Shown piece after piece: positions 42,032-50,854 of a stretch of 64,000 nt of DNA (its first letter is position 1; every line of letters starts with the position of its first letter). The stretch is from Paenibacillus sp. S150. Its GTDB lineage: Bacteria; Bacillota; Bacilli; Paenibacillales; Paenibacillaceae. A program made the position numbers and the translations under genes. The notes under the pieces were generated by a model. That model was not told the origin of the DNA, did no database searches, and was given only the letters and a program-made list of their open reading frames with translations. Location of the stretch: NCBI RefSeq assembly GCF_019352175.1, contig NZ_JACBYI010000019.1, positions 46,620 to 110,619 of the forward strand, written 5' to 3'.

Positions 42032-42984
42032 GACTGTCCCACCTTGAACTGACCGGCCGCAGTGCGCACCACATCGCTGAGCACGGACATATAGGCCGGG
42101 TCACTGTTAAGCGAATCAATCCGCATCAGCCGCATATCCAGCTCGGAGGCCAGTGCCTGCGCTTCAATATCCAGGTCATACAGCACCTCCAAATGGTCGG
42201 ACACGAAGCCGACCGGAGCAACCAGCACATACTTCACCTGCGCCTCGCTAAGGCCGCGGAGCGTTGCCAGAATGTCCGGTCCAAGCCATGGTTCGGCTGT
42301 GCGGCCGGCGCTCTGCCAGGTGAACTGCCAGGAGCTGACCCCGGCCTTCCCGGCGACGGCCTCGGAGGTTGCCAGCAGCTGATCACGGTACGGATCACCC
42401 ATGGACAGAATGCGTTCAGGCAGGCTGTGCGCACTGAACAATACCCGGACCTCGTCACGCACTGCACCGGTTTCCTCAAACAGGTCCAGCTTCGCCGACA
42501 CTCTGCGGCTGAGCGCATCGATCAGCACCGGATGAAGATGATAGCTCTCGACGAAGGCCATATTGATTCCGCAGGCTTCAGCCTTTTCCCGGGCACGCTT
42601 GATATAGGTGCCGACACTCATAGCCGAATAATGCGGGGCAAGCACAATACCCACAGCCTGGGTGATGCCGTCCTTCACCATAGCTTCCACACCGTCTTCA
42701 ATAAAAGGGCTGGCGTGCTTGAGTCCCTGGTAGCAGACGTACTCCGCCTCTTCGCCGGCAGAACCGCTGTTCAGTGCGGCCTGCAGTCCCTCCACCTGGC
42801 GGTCCGTGTTCTCACGGAGCGGAAAAACCCCGCCGACTATGGCCTCATAGCGGTCCTTCAGTTCCTTCAGCTGCTCTGCGGAAGGCGCATGGCCCCGGCG
42901 GATATGCGTGTAATAAGCCTCCACTCCCTCCAGACTTTCCGGAGTGCCGTACGACATAACGAGTACACCGATTTTTGTAGTCAC
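42028..42984 (-). CDS. hemH: Coproporphyrin ferrochelatase (CpfC; old name HemH)
   Basis: 318 residues if started at GTG 42984, which has AAAGGG 9 bases upstream; ATG 42993 touches that site and is less likely. Motifs: VLVMSYGTPESLEGVE, the catalytic/metal residues in LAPHYSAMSVGTY and FSAHSLPER, and PVGFVSDHLEVLYDLD. It inserts ferrous iron into coproporphyrin III. Soluble, monomer-sized as in Bacillus. 46 bases downstream of hemE and overlapping hemY. Confidence 0.95.
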   Translation of the reverse strand: MTTKIGVLVMSYGTPESLEGVEAYYTHIRRGHAPSAEQLKELKDRYEAIVGGVFPLRENTDRQVEGLQAALNSGSAGEEAEYVCYQGLKHASPFIEDGVEAMVKDGITQAVGIVLAPHYSAMSVGTYIKRAREKAEACGINMAFVESYHLHPVLIDALSRRVSAKLDLFEETGAVRDEVRVLFSAHSLPERILSMGDPYRDQLLATSEAVAGKAGVSSWQFTWQSAGRTAEPWLGPDILATLRGLSEAQVKYVLVAPVGFVSDHLEVLYDLDIEAQALASELDMRLMRIDSLNSDPAYMSVLSDVVRTAAGQFKVGQS

Positions 42985-43030
42985 GTATTTCATCCCTTTC
43001 TGCGGATAATGGACAACGAATGAATTGTAA

Positions 43031-44092
43031 TCAGCAACGCGGCCGGCCCGCTTCCTTCAGCGCCTCACGGGAATAATCATGGATATATTCCGTCAGCTCC
43101 CTTAGCGTGTCCAGAGAGGCCTCGGGAAATAATCCGTGCCCCAAATTAAAAATGTAGCCCGGCTCACGGATGCCTTCGTCAATAAGGGACTTGGCCCGTT
43201 CCTTCAGCAGCTCCATTGGAGCGGTCAGCAGATAAGGGTCCAGATTGCCCTGCACCGCAAAGCCTCCGCCGGTACGCCGTCTGCCTTCAGCAAGGCTGAC
43301 GCGCCAGTCCAGCCCGATCACATCGGCTTCAAGCTTCGTCAGGCTTGGCAGCAGCTCTCCAGAGCTGACACCGGGAAAATAGATCTTAGGCACATCAAGA
43401 TCCGCAAGCCCGGCAAAAATACGGGAAATGGTCGGCAGCACATATTGCTCGAAATCCCGCGGAGCGAGCGCCCCGACCCAGCTGTCGAACAGCTGGAAGG
43501 CTTTGCCTCCGCTCGCAGCATGAGCGCGCAAATAGGCAATCACCATATCGCCGAGCTTATCCATCAGCTTAAACCATACCCCGGGCTGGCTGTACATCAG
43601 CTCCTTGGTGCGGTGATAGCTCTTGGAGGGCCTGCCTTCAATCAGATAGCTGGCAATGGTAAAGGGGGCTCCTGCGAACGTAATCAGCGGCACCTCCAGC
43701 TCCTTGTCCAGAATGGCAATGGTCTTCAGAATGTGGCCGAGGTCGCCCTCCACATCAATGGGCTTCAGCCGGTCCACATCGGCCGCGCTGCGGATCGGAT
43801 TCTCTATGACGGGACCGATGTTCTTGACGATGTCGAACTTCACCCCGAGGGAAGCAACCGGATTCATAATGTCGGAGTACAGAATGGCCGCATCCACACC
43901 CAGCTTGCGCACAGGCATCATGGTGACCTCTGCCGCAAGCTCCGGCTGCCCGCAGATCTCCAGCAGCGAGTAGTTTTCCTTGATTTTACGGTATTCGGGA
44001 TCGTACCGGCCGGCCTGCCGCATGTACCATACGGGAATGTGCTCCGTGTCTTGCTTCCTGCAGGCGCGGATAAAAGTGTCGTTGTAGGTCAT
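43031..44092 (-). CDS. hemE: Uroporphyrinogen decarboxylase
   Basis: 353 residues with GGAG 8 bases before ATG 44092. Signature PVWYMRQAGRYDPEYR (the substrate-binding Arg and Asp), ILYSDIMNP (catalytic Asp), LITFAGAPFTIASYLIEG and FNLGHGLFPEA. It removes four acetate carboxyls from uroporphyrinogen III to give coproporphyrinogen III. First gene of the operon; a plausible promoter, TTGTTC-17-CATAAT, lies about 50-80 bases upstream. hemA-hemL genes are not in the window. Confidence 0.95.
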   Translation of the reverse strand: MTYNDTFIRACRKQDTEHIPVWYMRQAGRYDPEYRKIKENYSLLEICGQPELAAEVTMMPVRKLGVDAAILYSDIMNPVASLGVKFDIVKNIGPVIENPIRSAADVDRLKPIDVEGDLGHILKTIAILDKELEVPLITFAGAPFTIASYLIEGRPSKSYHRTKELMYSQPGVWFKLMDKLGDMVIAYLRAHAASGGKAFQLFDSWVGALAPRDFEQYVLPTISRIFAGLADLDVPKIYFPGVSSGELLPSLTKLEADVIGLDWRVSLAEGRRRTGGGFAVQGNLDPYLLTAPMELLKERAKSLIDEGIREPGYIFNLGHGLFPEASLDTLRELTEYIHDYSREALKEAGRPRC

Positions 44093-44252
44093 GATAAGAT
44101 CTCCATTAGTTTTTGTTTGATAGAATATCAGGTAAACGCTTATCCTTTATTATGCTCTTTTTAAAAGTTCGGAACAACCGCCGCATCCCCAAGGGAATGA
44201 CAATCCCATGACATTACCATGATAAGTATTGCATCGGCCTTCTTAAAAACTA

Positions 44253-44261
44253 TGGTATACT
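44253..44261 (+). promoter_or_regulatory. Extended -10 promoter of the MFS exporter gene
   Basis: TGG precedes TATACT at 44256-44261, about 65 bases before the TTG start; the -35 is weak. Confidence 0.5.
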
Positions 44262-44324
44262 GATAGAATGTCTTTTTTCGAGAACTCTTGACCCTTGAAT
44301 CCCCAGAAAGGAAGTGGAAGCACT

Positions 44325-45542
44325 TTGAAGAATTGGGAGACGTGGAAAGTCAACCTCATCGTGCTTTGGTTCGGCCAATTTCTGGTCAATGCCGGAATGA
44401 CCATGATCACCCCATTCCTGACCTTGTATCTGGCCAAAGACCTGGGCGTGCAGGGCAATGCGCTCGGTTTATGGGCCGGACTTATTTTTGCCGCAAATTT
44501 CATGACCTCGTTCCTGTTCCAGCCCTTGTGGGGCAAGCTGGCCGACAAATACGGACGCAAAATTATGCTGCTGCGCTCCAGCTTCGGCATGGCCATTGTC
44601 ATCGTGCTGATGGGCTTCGCCCAGACCCCTATGCAGCTGCTGCTGCTCCGGCTGCTCAACGGCACCATTTCCGGCTTCAATCCGGCTTCCATTGCGCTTG
44701 TCTCGGGCAATACGCCGAAAGCCCGCATGGGCTTTGCCATGGGGCTGATGCAATCCGGCTCCGTAGCCGGAACCATACTCGGCCCGCTGATTGGCGGGGC
44801 TATGGCCGACTGGATCGGGTACCGCCCGATCTTTTATATTGTGGGTGCGCTGCTGTTCGCCGCCTCCCTGCTGGCCCTGTTTCTCGTCAAAGAAAAATTC
44901 GACCGTGCCGAAGCTGCGCAGGTGCCGCAGGTTTCCGTGCTTGCGGGCTTCAAGGAGCTGGCCAAGGTCCCGCAGCTGCCTGCATTGTTCGGTGTAACCT
45001 TCCTGCTGCAGTTTGCCATGATCGCCCCGATGACCCTGCTCCCGCTCTATGTGGAGAAGCTGAACGGCACCGCTGTGGACATCGCTTTTTGGGCCGGGGT
45101 GGTCAGCGCCGTTACCGGCATCTCCAACATGCTTGCCTCGCCCCTGCTTGGCAAGATGAGCGACAAGGTCGGCGCTCACCGGATTCTTACCTATGCGCTG
45201 ATCGGCGCTGCGCTGTTTATCATTCCGCAAGCCTTCGTGACAACCACCTGGCAGCTGATTATCGTCCGTTTTCTGATGGGTGTCTTCATGGGCGGCCTGC
45301 TGCCGAGCGTCAATGCCCTGATCCGCTCCTATACGCCGGACGGCAAAGAGAGCCGGGCCTTCGGCTTCAACAGCAGCATGCTGGCTCTCGGCAACATGCT
45401 TGGCGCGGTCATCGGCGGTTTTTTATCCGGCTACATCGGCATCGAAGGCCTGTTCCTCATTTCCGGCGGCTTCCTCCTGGTCAATACAGTCTGGGTGCGG
45501 CTGAAGCTGTATAAAGGGGCCGCCCCGCGGTTATTCCGCTGA
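44325..45542 (+). CDS. MFS multidrug exporter (TetA/NorA-like)
   Basis: 405 residues from TTG 44325, preceded by AAAGGAAGTGG. Twelve helices; motif A PLWGKLADKYGRKIML in loop 2-3 and motif C SGSVAGTILGPLIGGAMADW in helix 5 mark a proton-drug antiporter of the DHA1 group. Substrates cannot be predicted. Divergent from hemE across a 230-base region; converges with the O-methyltransferase gene, whose stop lies 17 bases from its own. Confidence 0.9.
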   Translation: MKNWETWKVNLIVLWFGQFLVNAGMTMITPFLTLYLAKDLGVQGNALGLWAGLIFAANFMTSFLFQPLWGKLADKYGRKIMLLRSSFGMAIVIVLMGFAQTPMQLLLLRLLNGTISGFNPASIALVSGNTPKARMGFAMGLMQSGSVAGTILGPLIGGAMADWIGYRPIFYIVGALLFAASLLALFLVKEKFDRAEAAQVPQVSVLAGFKELAKVPQLPALFGVTFLLQFAMIAPMTLLPLYVEKLNGTAVDIAFWAGVVSAVTGISNMLASPLLGKMSDKVGAHRILTYALIGAALFIIPQAFVTTTWQLIIVRFLMGVFMGGLLPSVNALIRSYTPDGKESRAFGFNSSMLALGNMLGAVIGGFLSGYIGIEGLFLISGGFLLVNTVWVRLKLYKGAAPRLFR

Positions 45543-45558
45543 TACGCAGGTGCACGGC

Positions 45559-46188
45559 TCACTTCACAACGGCCAGCGCCAGGCCGTCGTAGGCGGGAAG
45601 CAGCGTGCTTGTCAGCCGCCCGTCACCGGCAATCATCTCATTGAAGCGGCGCATGGCCTGTACAGCGGGTCCATTCTTCCCGGCATTCAGCGTGCGTCCG
45701 CGCAGAAAAATATTATCTCCGGCGATAATTGCACCAGGCACTGCGAGCCGTATGGCATACTCCAGATAATTCGGATAGTTCTCTTTATCGGCATCAATAA
45801 AGAAGAAATCGAAGGTTCTTCCCTCCGCCTCCAGCAGCTTCAGGCTGTCCAGCGCGGGACCGAGCCTGTATTCCACTGCTCCGCCGAATTCGGCCTCTTC
45901 CAGGTGCCGCCCGGCCAGCTCGGCATAGTCGGTCTTCAGCTCAAGCGATGTCAGCCGCCCTCCGGAGCTGAGGCCCCGGCAGAGGCAGATGCCGCTGTAG
46001 CCGCCGAGAGCGCCGATCTCCAGGATGCGGGTGGAGCCTGACATCGCCACCAGCATCGTCAGCAGCCGTCCATACCCTGGCGCAATGGATACCTCGGGCA
46101 TGCCGCTGTCCTTTATCGTCCGCTTAACCTTCAGCAGCAGCTCGTCTTCTGTATATAGCTGTTCACTGTATTCTTCCTGATTGGGCAT
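45559..46188 (-). CDS. SAM-dependent O-methyltransferase (family 3)
   Basis: 209 residues, AAGGAG 7 bases before ATG 46188. LEIGALGGYSGICLCRGL is the SAM-binding glycine motif, FFFIDADKENYPNYLEYA the metal-binding loop and IIAGDNIFLRGRT the second Asp. This is the YrrM/caffeoyl-CoA-type family, which methylates catechols or, in some bacteria, a tRNA wobble uridine (TrmR/YrrM). Without neighbours such as yrrN-yrrO the substrate is open. Confidence 0.9.
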   Translation of the reverse strand: MPNQEEYSEQLYTEDELLLKVKRTIKDSGMPEVSIAPGYGRLLTMLVAMSGSTRILEIGALGGYSGICLCRGLSSGGRLTSLELKTDYAELAGRHLEEAEFGGAVEYRLGPALDSLKLLEAEGRTFDFFFIDADKENYPNYLEYAIRLAVPGAIIAGDNIFLRGRTLNAGKNGPAVQAMRRFNEMIAGDGRLTSTLLPAYDGLALAVVK

Positions 46189-46384
46189 CGGTATTCTCCT
46201 TATTTTGGTTTGTACTGTTTACTTGATCCTCATGCGGTACATATGCGGCAGGGCGGGCATTGTGCTGCGCCCCCCATTCCCCTATACTTGATAGGCAAGC
46301 CGCATATGGAATCCGTGAAGCACTGCTTCACCTATTGTAAAGGCTGTGTGTATTTATCTACAAGTTAAACGGAGTTGAGCGCAT

Positions 46385-47524
46385 TTGGGCAAATTACAAT
46401 TGATCGCCACCGCCCCCATGGGGCTGGAGGCTGTCGTAGCACGTGAATTGAACGAACTGGGTTATGAGACTACTGTCGAGAACGGCCGTGTATTATTCAG
46501 CGGAGATTATATCGACATTTGCCGCTGCAATTTATGGCTGCGGACCTCTGACCGTATACTTGTGAAAATGGGCCAGTTCCCGGCCAGAACCTTCGATGAA
46601 CTGTTTGAAGGCGTCAAGGCCATCGACTGGCAGGACTGGATTCCCGAGAATGGAGAGTTCCCCGTAGAGGGACGGTCGCATAAATCCCAGCTTACCAGCG
46701 TACCCGCCTCCCAGGGAATTGTCAAGAAAGCCATCGTCGAAAAGCTGAAGCTTTCGTACCGGACCGAATGGTTCCCGGAGAACGGTCCCCGTTATCTGGT
46801 GGAAGTGATTCTGTTGAATGATACCGCACTCATCACACTGGACACCACCGGCCCCGCGCTGCATAAACGCGGCTACCGCCGGCAGGCTACGGAAGCGCCG
46901 CTGAAGGAAACGATGGCCGCCGCACTGATCCAGCTCAGCCGCTGGAACGGCCACCGGCCGCTGTACGATCCGTGCTGCGGCTCCGGTACGCTGCTGATCG
47001 AAGCGGCGATGATCGCCTGGAACATCGCGCCCGGTCTGCGGCGCTCGTTCCCGTCCGAGCATTGGCCGGAGATTCCGCAGCGCCTCTGGGAAGAAGCACG
47101 CGAGGAAGCCTTCGACGCCGTGCGCGACGACTACCCGCTGCAGCTGACCGGCAGCGACATTGATCCGGCGGCGATTGAAATCGCCGAAGCCGCTGCCAAG
47201 AGCGCCGGCCTTGCCGGGGAGATTACCTTCAAAGCTCTCGCTGCCGCCAAGGCCAGACCGGAGGGCGAATACGGCTGCATTATTACCAATCCGCCTTACG
47301 GCGAGCGGATCAGCAACGACAAGGAAGTCGGGCGGCTGACCCGCCAGTTAGGCGAAATGATGCTGTATCTGCCGACCTGGTCCTTTTTCGCCATCAGCCC
47401 GCACAAAGAATTCGAGCAGCTCTACGGACGCAAGGCGGACAAGCGGCGCAAGCTCTACAACGGACGGATCGAGTGCCAGTATTATCAATACCTGGGTCCC
47501 CTCCCGCCGCGCAATAAGGAATAA
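46385..47524 (+). CDS. THUMP-domain 23S rRNA guanine methyltransferase (RlmL/YpsC-like)
   Basis: 379 residues from a TTG start at 46385. The N-terminal ferredoxin-like plus THUMP region (1-160) is followed by a Rossmann methyltransferase with DPCCGSGTLLIEAA for SAM, LTGSDIDPAAIEIA and the catalytic NPPYGER. It matches Bacillus YpsC and the N-terminal half of E. coli RlmKL, which makes N2-methylguanosine at position 2445 of 23S rRNA. Cytoplasmic, monocistronic, with a strong terminator at 47557. Confidence 0.92.
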   Translation: MGKLQLIATAPMGLEAVVARELNELGYETTVENGRVLFSGDYIDICRCNLWLRTSDRILVKMGQFPARTFDELFEGVKAIDWQDWIPENGEFPVEGRSHKSQLTSVPASQGIVKKAIVEKLKLSYRTEWFPENGPRYLVEVILLNDTALITLDTTGPALHKRGYRRQATEAPLKETMAAALIQLSRWNGHRPLYDPCCGSGTLLIEAAMIAWNIAPGLRRSFPSEHWPEIPQRLWEEAREEAFDAVRDDYPLQLTGSDIDPAAIEIAEAAAKSAGLAGEITFKALAAAKARPEGEYGCIITNPPYGERISNDKEVGRLTRQLGEMMLYLPTWSFFAISPHKEFEQLYGRKADKRRKLYNGRIECQYYQYLGPLPPRNKE

Positions 47525-47556
47525 AGCCGGCCCAGCGGCTGGGTATATTCGCTGAA

Positions 47557-47602
47557 AAGAAACGGACATCCCCCTTACCGGGAAATGTCCGTTTCTTTTG
47601 TT
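47557..47602 (+). terminator. Terminator after the rRNA methyltransferase gene
   Basis: AAAGAAACGGACAT pairs with ATGTCCGTTTCTTTT with an inner CCC/GGG; very stable. Confidence 0.9.
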
Positions 47603-47917
47603 CCGTGGGTTCCGTGAGTTCAGTCTTAAACGGCACTAACTGTAAAAGATACACTAGCGTTGCATAAAACATAAACTAAATTCCAAAAAGCAGGTCCAAT
47701 AAATACGGAAAAACCTCTTACATGCATGCATTTATCTTCTTATGCCAGGTTTTTTGCAGCGTTATATTATTTAAACCTGATAGTCAAAAATGTTCTATTC
47801 CAGTTGCTTGCAGCGATTCGAAAAATTTCAAGTTCAACTTGTAGAATATATTTACACTGGCGTTGCAGTTGCCCCTCAGATGGCAAACGTAGACGGCAGA
47901 GCTTAAGCGCCTGCCCT
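47603..47917. other. Intergenic stretch with a degenerate repeat P end
   Basis: No coding frame is supported. ACACTAGCG-ATAAACTAAATTCCAAAAAG (near 47651-47695) resembles the repeat end at 61508-61540. The rest shows nothing recognisable. Confidence 0.45.
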
Positions 47918-48742
47918 CTAGAACAAAAACTTGTCCGGATCGGTGCCAATGCGTTCACCGGCATCCAATCCGCTGATTGCAGCCAGCTCTTCCGGCGACA
48001 GCTCGAAATCAAAGATTTCGCTGTTTTCCTTAATTCTCGACGGGGTGACCGATTTCGGAATAACCACAATACCGTTCTGCAGCCCCCACCGCAAAATGAC
48101 CTGGGAAACCGATTTGCCGTGTTGTTGTGCAATGCCTTGCAGCAGCCCGTTGTCCTGAAGTCTGCCCTTCATCAGCGGCGCCCAGGCCTCAATCTGAATC
48201 TGGCGGGCGGCGCAGTAGTCATGCAGCTCCTTCTGGATAAAACGCGGATGCAGCTCCACCTGATTCACGGCAGGCACCGTTTCACTGTCCTTGCGCAATT
48301 CTTCCAGATGGTGAATCTGGAAATTGCTTACTCCTATAGCCCGCACGCGCCCCTCGGCATACAGCCGTTCCAGTGCGCGCCAGGTGGCCTTATATTTGTC
48401 AGTGCCCGGCCAGTGGATCAAATACAGATCAATGACATCCAGCCCCAGCTTCCTGCTGCTGGTTTCGAATGCCCGCAGAGTCTCATCGTAGCCCTGATCC
48501 GAATTCCATACCTTTGTCGTTACGAACAGGCTGTCCCGGGCAATGCCGCTTGCGGCAATCGAGCGCCCCACCTCTGTTTCATTGCCGTATACCGCTGCGG
48601 TATCAATACTCCGGTAACCCAGCTCCAGCGCAACTGTTACAGCCTTGGCGACCTCTTCGCCCTCTGCTTTGTAGGTGCCCAGTCCAAACCGGGGCATGGC
48701 AATCCCGTTATTCAGAATCGTTCCATCGGCAATATGCTTCAT
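47918..48742 (-). CDS. Aldo-keto reductase (2,5-diketogluconate reductase-like)
   Basis: 274 residues with the catalytic tetrad in DTAAVYGNE (Asp, Tyr), TTKVW (Lys) and YLIHWPG (His); the C-terminal IVVIPKSVTPSRIKEN binds the NADPH phosphate. An AKR5-type enzyme reducing aldehydes or keto sugars, close to Bacillus YvgN/YtbE, which act on methylglyoxal and glyoxal. AGGAGG lies 12 bases before the ATG. Stand-alone. Confidence 0.92.
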   Translation of the reverse strand: MKHIADGTILNNGIAMPRFGLGTYKAEGEEVAKAVTVALELGYRSIDTAAVYGNETEVGRSIAASGIARDSLFVTTKVWNSDQGYDETLRAFETSSRKLGLDVIDLYLIHWPGTDKYKATWRALERLYAEGRVRAIGVSNFQIHHLEELRKDSETVPAVNQVELHPRFIQKELHDYCAARQIQIEAWAPLMKGRLQDNGLLQGIAQQHGKSVSQVILRWGLQNGIVVIPKSVTPSRIKENSEIFDFELSPEELAAISGLDAGERIGTDPDKFLF

Positions 48743-48838
48743 TTCGCTTCATTACCTCCTATGTATCTATCTGATTTTGAGAACATTGCCATTATATCAT
48801 GTGCCTCTGGGCAAACCCAAACCGCCAGGCCGCCAAGC

Positions 48839-48940
48839 GGAAACGGCTTCGCGTCCTTTTTAAGCGCGGTATCCGTTTCAGCGGGAAACAGAAGGACAAC
48901 GGACAGCGGGGAGCAGGTACTTTCTTAGTTTTCGAAAAAA
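48839..48940. repeat. Palindromic repeat P, copy d
   Basis: GAAACGGCTTCGCGTCCTTT, then GCGCGGTATCCGTTTCAGCG and GAAACAGAAGGACAAC: the same parts and order as at 40251 and 63629, more diverged. Confidence 0.65.
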
Positions 48941-48976
48941 GCAAATAACCCCCGCGCCTCTTTCGCGGAGGTATTG
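48935..48976 (-). terminator. Terminator of the DUF1450 gene
   Basis: Read leftward, AATACC-CCGCG pairs with CGCGG-GGTTATT, then TTTTTT. Confidence 0.7.
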
Positions 48977-48992
48977 CTGTCAACAGCTGTTC

Positions 48993-49232
48993 CTATCCCT
49001 TGGCGACGGGCTGTTTCACAAAAGCCTGGGCTTTGGCGATTACCTCATCCTCAGTCGGGGCGCTGATATACCGCCCATTGATATAGACAAACGGCCGTTT
49101 GCCGCAAGGCCCGCAATAGGAGATGCATCCGGTCTTGATCTCGGCGTCGGGCGCCATCTTGAGCAGCTTGGGGAGGATGCTTTTCATCTTAATATGATTG
49201 CATTCGTCGCAAATGCGTATATCGTTAGCCAT
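48993..49232 (-). CDS. DUF1450 (YuzB-like) protein
   Basis: 79 residues with a cysteine pattern CDECNH near the N-terminus and CISYCGPCGKRPFVYINGR centrally, which matches DUF1450/YuzB. The five cysteines and thioredoxin-like ferredoxin spacing suggest an iron-sulfur or other metal site (inference). Function unknown. It precedes the HesB-like gene on the reverse strand in order of transcription from 49576, with a 41-base gap, so the two may share a transcript. Confidence 0.85.
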   Translation of the reverse strand: MANDIRICDECNHIKMKSILPKLLKMAPDAEIKTGCISYCGPCGKRPFVYINGRYISAPTEDEVIAKAQAFVKQPVAKG

Positions 49233-49273
49233 GGAGCAACCCTTCTTTATGTCCGTAAAATACGGGCGAGCAA

Positions 49274-49576
49274 TTAGTGATCGCCATGATTTCCTTTAGA
49301 CGGATTAGTGATGACAAAGCCTTCTTCCGGGAAGTACAGATAGTCAATCTTCACACCGTCCAGCAGCGGCTGGTTCGGGTCAAGGATCACATCAATATCT
49401 TTATCTGTAGATACAACGACATCATTCTCTTTGGGCGTGTCCAGGTCAAGGCCGTAATGGGCATGATCGCCGTGGGCGTGTGTAATGGCTACACGCAGCT
49501 TCAGCTCGCTGTTGCCTTCAAGCTCCATCGTTTTCTTTATCACTTTAGCCGCATTGCGGGTAATTTTGACGTTCAT
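49274..49576 (-). CDS. HesB/YneR-like protein without cysteines
   Basis: 100 residues from ATG 49576 (an ATG two codons upstream at 49582 is also possible). VKITRNAAKVIKKTMELEGN, LRVAITHAHGDHAHYGLDLD and DYLYFPEEGFVITNPS give the HesB/IscA-like fold. IscA-type scaffolds carry three conserved cysteines, including a C-terminal CGC; none is present here, and the C-terminus is His-rich (NHGDH). Bacillus YneR is a similar cysteine-poor member, so iron-sulfur scaffolding is unlikely; the histidines might bind metal. Confidence 0.8.
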   Translation of the reverse strand: MNVKITRNAAKVIKKTMELEGNSELKLRVAITHAHGDHAHYGLDLDTPKENDVVVSTDKDIDVILDPNQPLLDGVKIDYLYFPEEGFVITNPSKGNHGDH

Positions 49577-49701
49577 CCTCATCCATCTCCCAGACATCTA
49601 TAGTTTAAATACTCAATAATTTATTTTAAGGAAATCAGCCTGTAAAAGCAACTATATTGGTGAAATAGATCAGGAAGAAGCGCCAAAGCTTCTCTGAACC
49701 C

Positions 49702-49953
49702 TCATTTTCCGGCCTTAAGAGCCGGGTATTTGCGGTCCATCCGCGAGACGAACCAGCCCATCAGCAGCATGGTCACCCCGATATCGTCTATCGGCAGAAA
49801 CGGCATGAAATCGGGCAGCACCCAGTACAGCAGCACCGGCACCGTGAACAGCAGCTTGTCCGCCACAGCCACATCCCGCGAAATAACATATTGCCAGGAG
49901 CCACGGAAAATATGGGACCATCGCTTCAATGAAAGCAGTTTTCTCAGTTTCAT
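49702..49953 (-). CDS. DUF1232 membrane protein
   Basis: 83 residues from ATG 49953 with AGGAGG 6 bases upstream. ADKLLFTVPVLLYWVLPDFM and FLPIDDIGVTMLLMGWFVSR are the DUF1232 core: two hydrophobic hairpin helices around a conserved PDFxPxxxxDD motif. Function unknown. Monocistronic. Confidence 0.85.
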   Translation of the reverse strand: MKLRKLLSLKRWSHIFRGSWQYVISRDVAVADKLLFTVPVLLYWVLPDFMPFLPIDDIGVTMLLMGWFVSRMDRKYPALKAGK

Positions 49954-50000
49954 GACAGTCCTCCTAAGAATGTACCTCAAACCAAGAAAACGCCTTTATA

Positions 50001-50786
50001 TCAAATTGCGGCTGCGTCATACACCGTTTTATTTACCTTCACTTCCGCCTGCTCCTTAAGCGCTGCGAGCCAGAGATCATACCGTTCATCCTCCAGCAAC
50101 CGCTCCAACTGCTCCCGAACCTCGTCAAAAGAAGCGGAGCCGCTTTGCCCCGGCATGCGTTTGGCGTATTCTTCCCGCAGCAGCTTCTCCGCAAACGGTC
50201 CATCGCGCCCGGCCAGCCACCGCTTCAGATCATTTGCAGTAACAGATGCAAGGTAGCGGTAATAGACCTGTTCGCTGTATTCCCGCGGCCCGTATACCAC
50301 CCCGCCTTCGGCCAGCCGCCGGCTGCGCTGCCTGTTTTCGGCTTTCCAAGCCGCGAGAAAGGCATCATAGCCGACAGGGCAGTCCAGCCCGGCCTCCTGC
50401 GCCGCCAATTCCCGGACCCTGTTCTCCACAAGCTCATCCAGTGTCATCCGCTTCAGCCTCTGCAGCGGAATTTCACCGCCGCAGGGGCTGGTCCAGAAGC
50501 CTGCCGCTCCCGTATCGCAGCCATAGGCCTGCTGGTAGTAAGAGAGCGCTGCTGACCGCTGGCCGGGCATCCGGGCCAGGAATTCCTTCAGCGTTACGGG
50601 TATTCCGTTCACACTCGCCACTGACGCGGCGCCTGAATCCCCTTGAGCCCCCCATCCTTCAGCCTGTGCAGGTTCAGTCGGGCTGTCTCCCAGAAAGGTA
50701 TGGCCTCCAAAGACAAAGAGTATGACAACAGCTGCAACGGATATTATGGCGGTACAGGCCTGTATTCGGTTTAGCCGCTGCAGCAT
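50001..50786 (-). CDS. Exported SurA/PrsA-N-like chaperone domain protein
   Basis: 261 residues with AGGAGG 8 bases before ATG 50786. An N-terminal helix (about 12-30) acts as signal or anchor. ASVNGIPVTLKEFLARM and LDELVENRVRELAAQEAGL follow the SurA_N pattern of peptidyl-prolyl isomerases, but no parvulin or FKBP catalytic domain follows; the C-terminus is helical with FDEVREQLERLL. Two cysteines in YGCDTGAAGFWTSPCGG may form a disulfide. It lies 68 bases downstream of the secreted beta-helix gene, which suggests it helps that protein fold (inference). Confidence 0.7.
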   Translation of the reverse strand: MLQRLNRIQACTAIISVAAVVILFVFGGHTFLGDSPTEPAQAEGWGAQGDSGAASVASVNGIPVTLKEFLARMPGQRSAALSYYQQAYGCDTGAAGFWTSPCGGEIPLQRLKRMTLDELVENRVRELAAQEAGLDCPVGYDAFLAAWKAENRQRSRRLAEGGVVYGPREYSEQVYYRYLASVTANDLKRWLAGRDGPFAEKLLREEYAKRMPGQSGSASFDEVREQLERLLEDERYDLWLAALKEQAEVKVNKTVYDAAAI

Positions 50787-50854
50787 CTCATATTCCTCCT
50801 GTTTGCCGATAATAACCGCCTTCTGCCGAAGGGCTGCCGGAACATCTTTTCACT

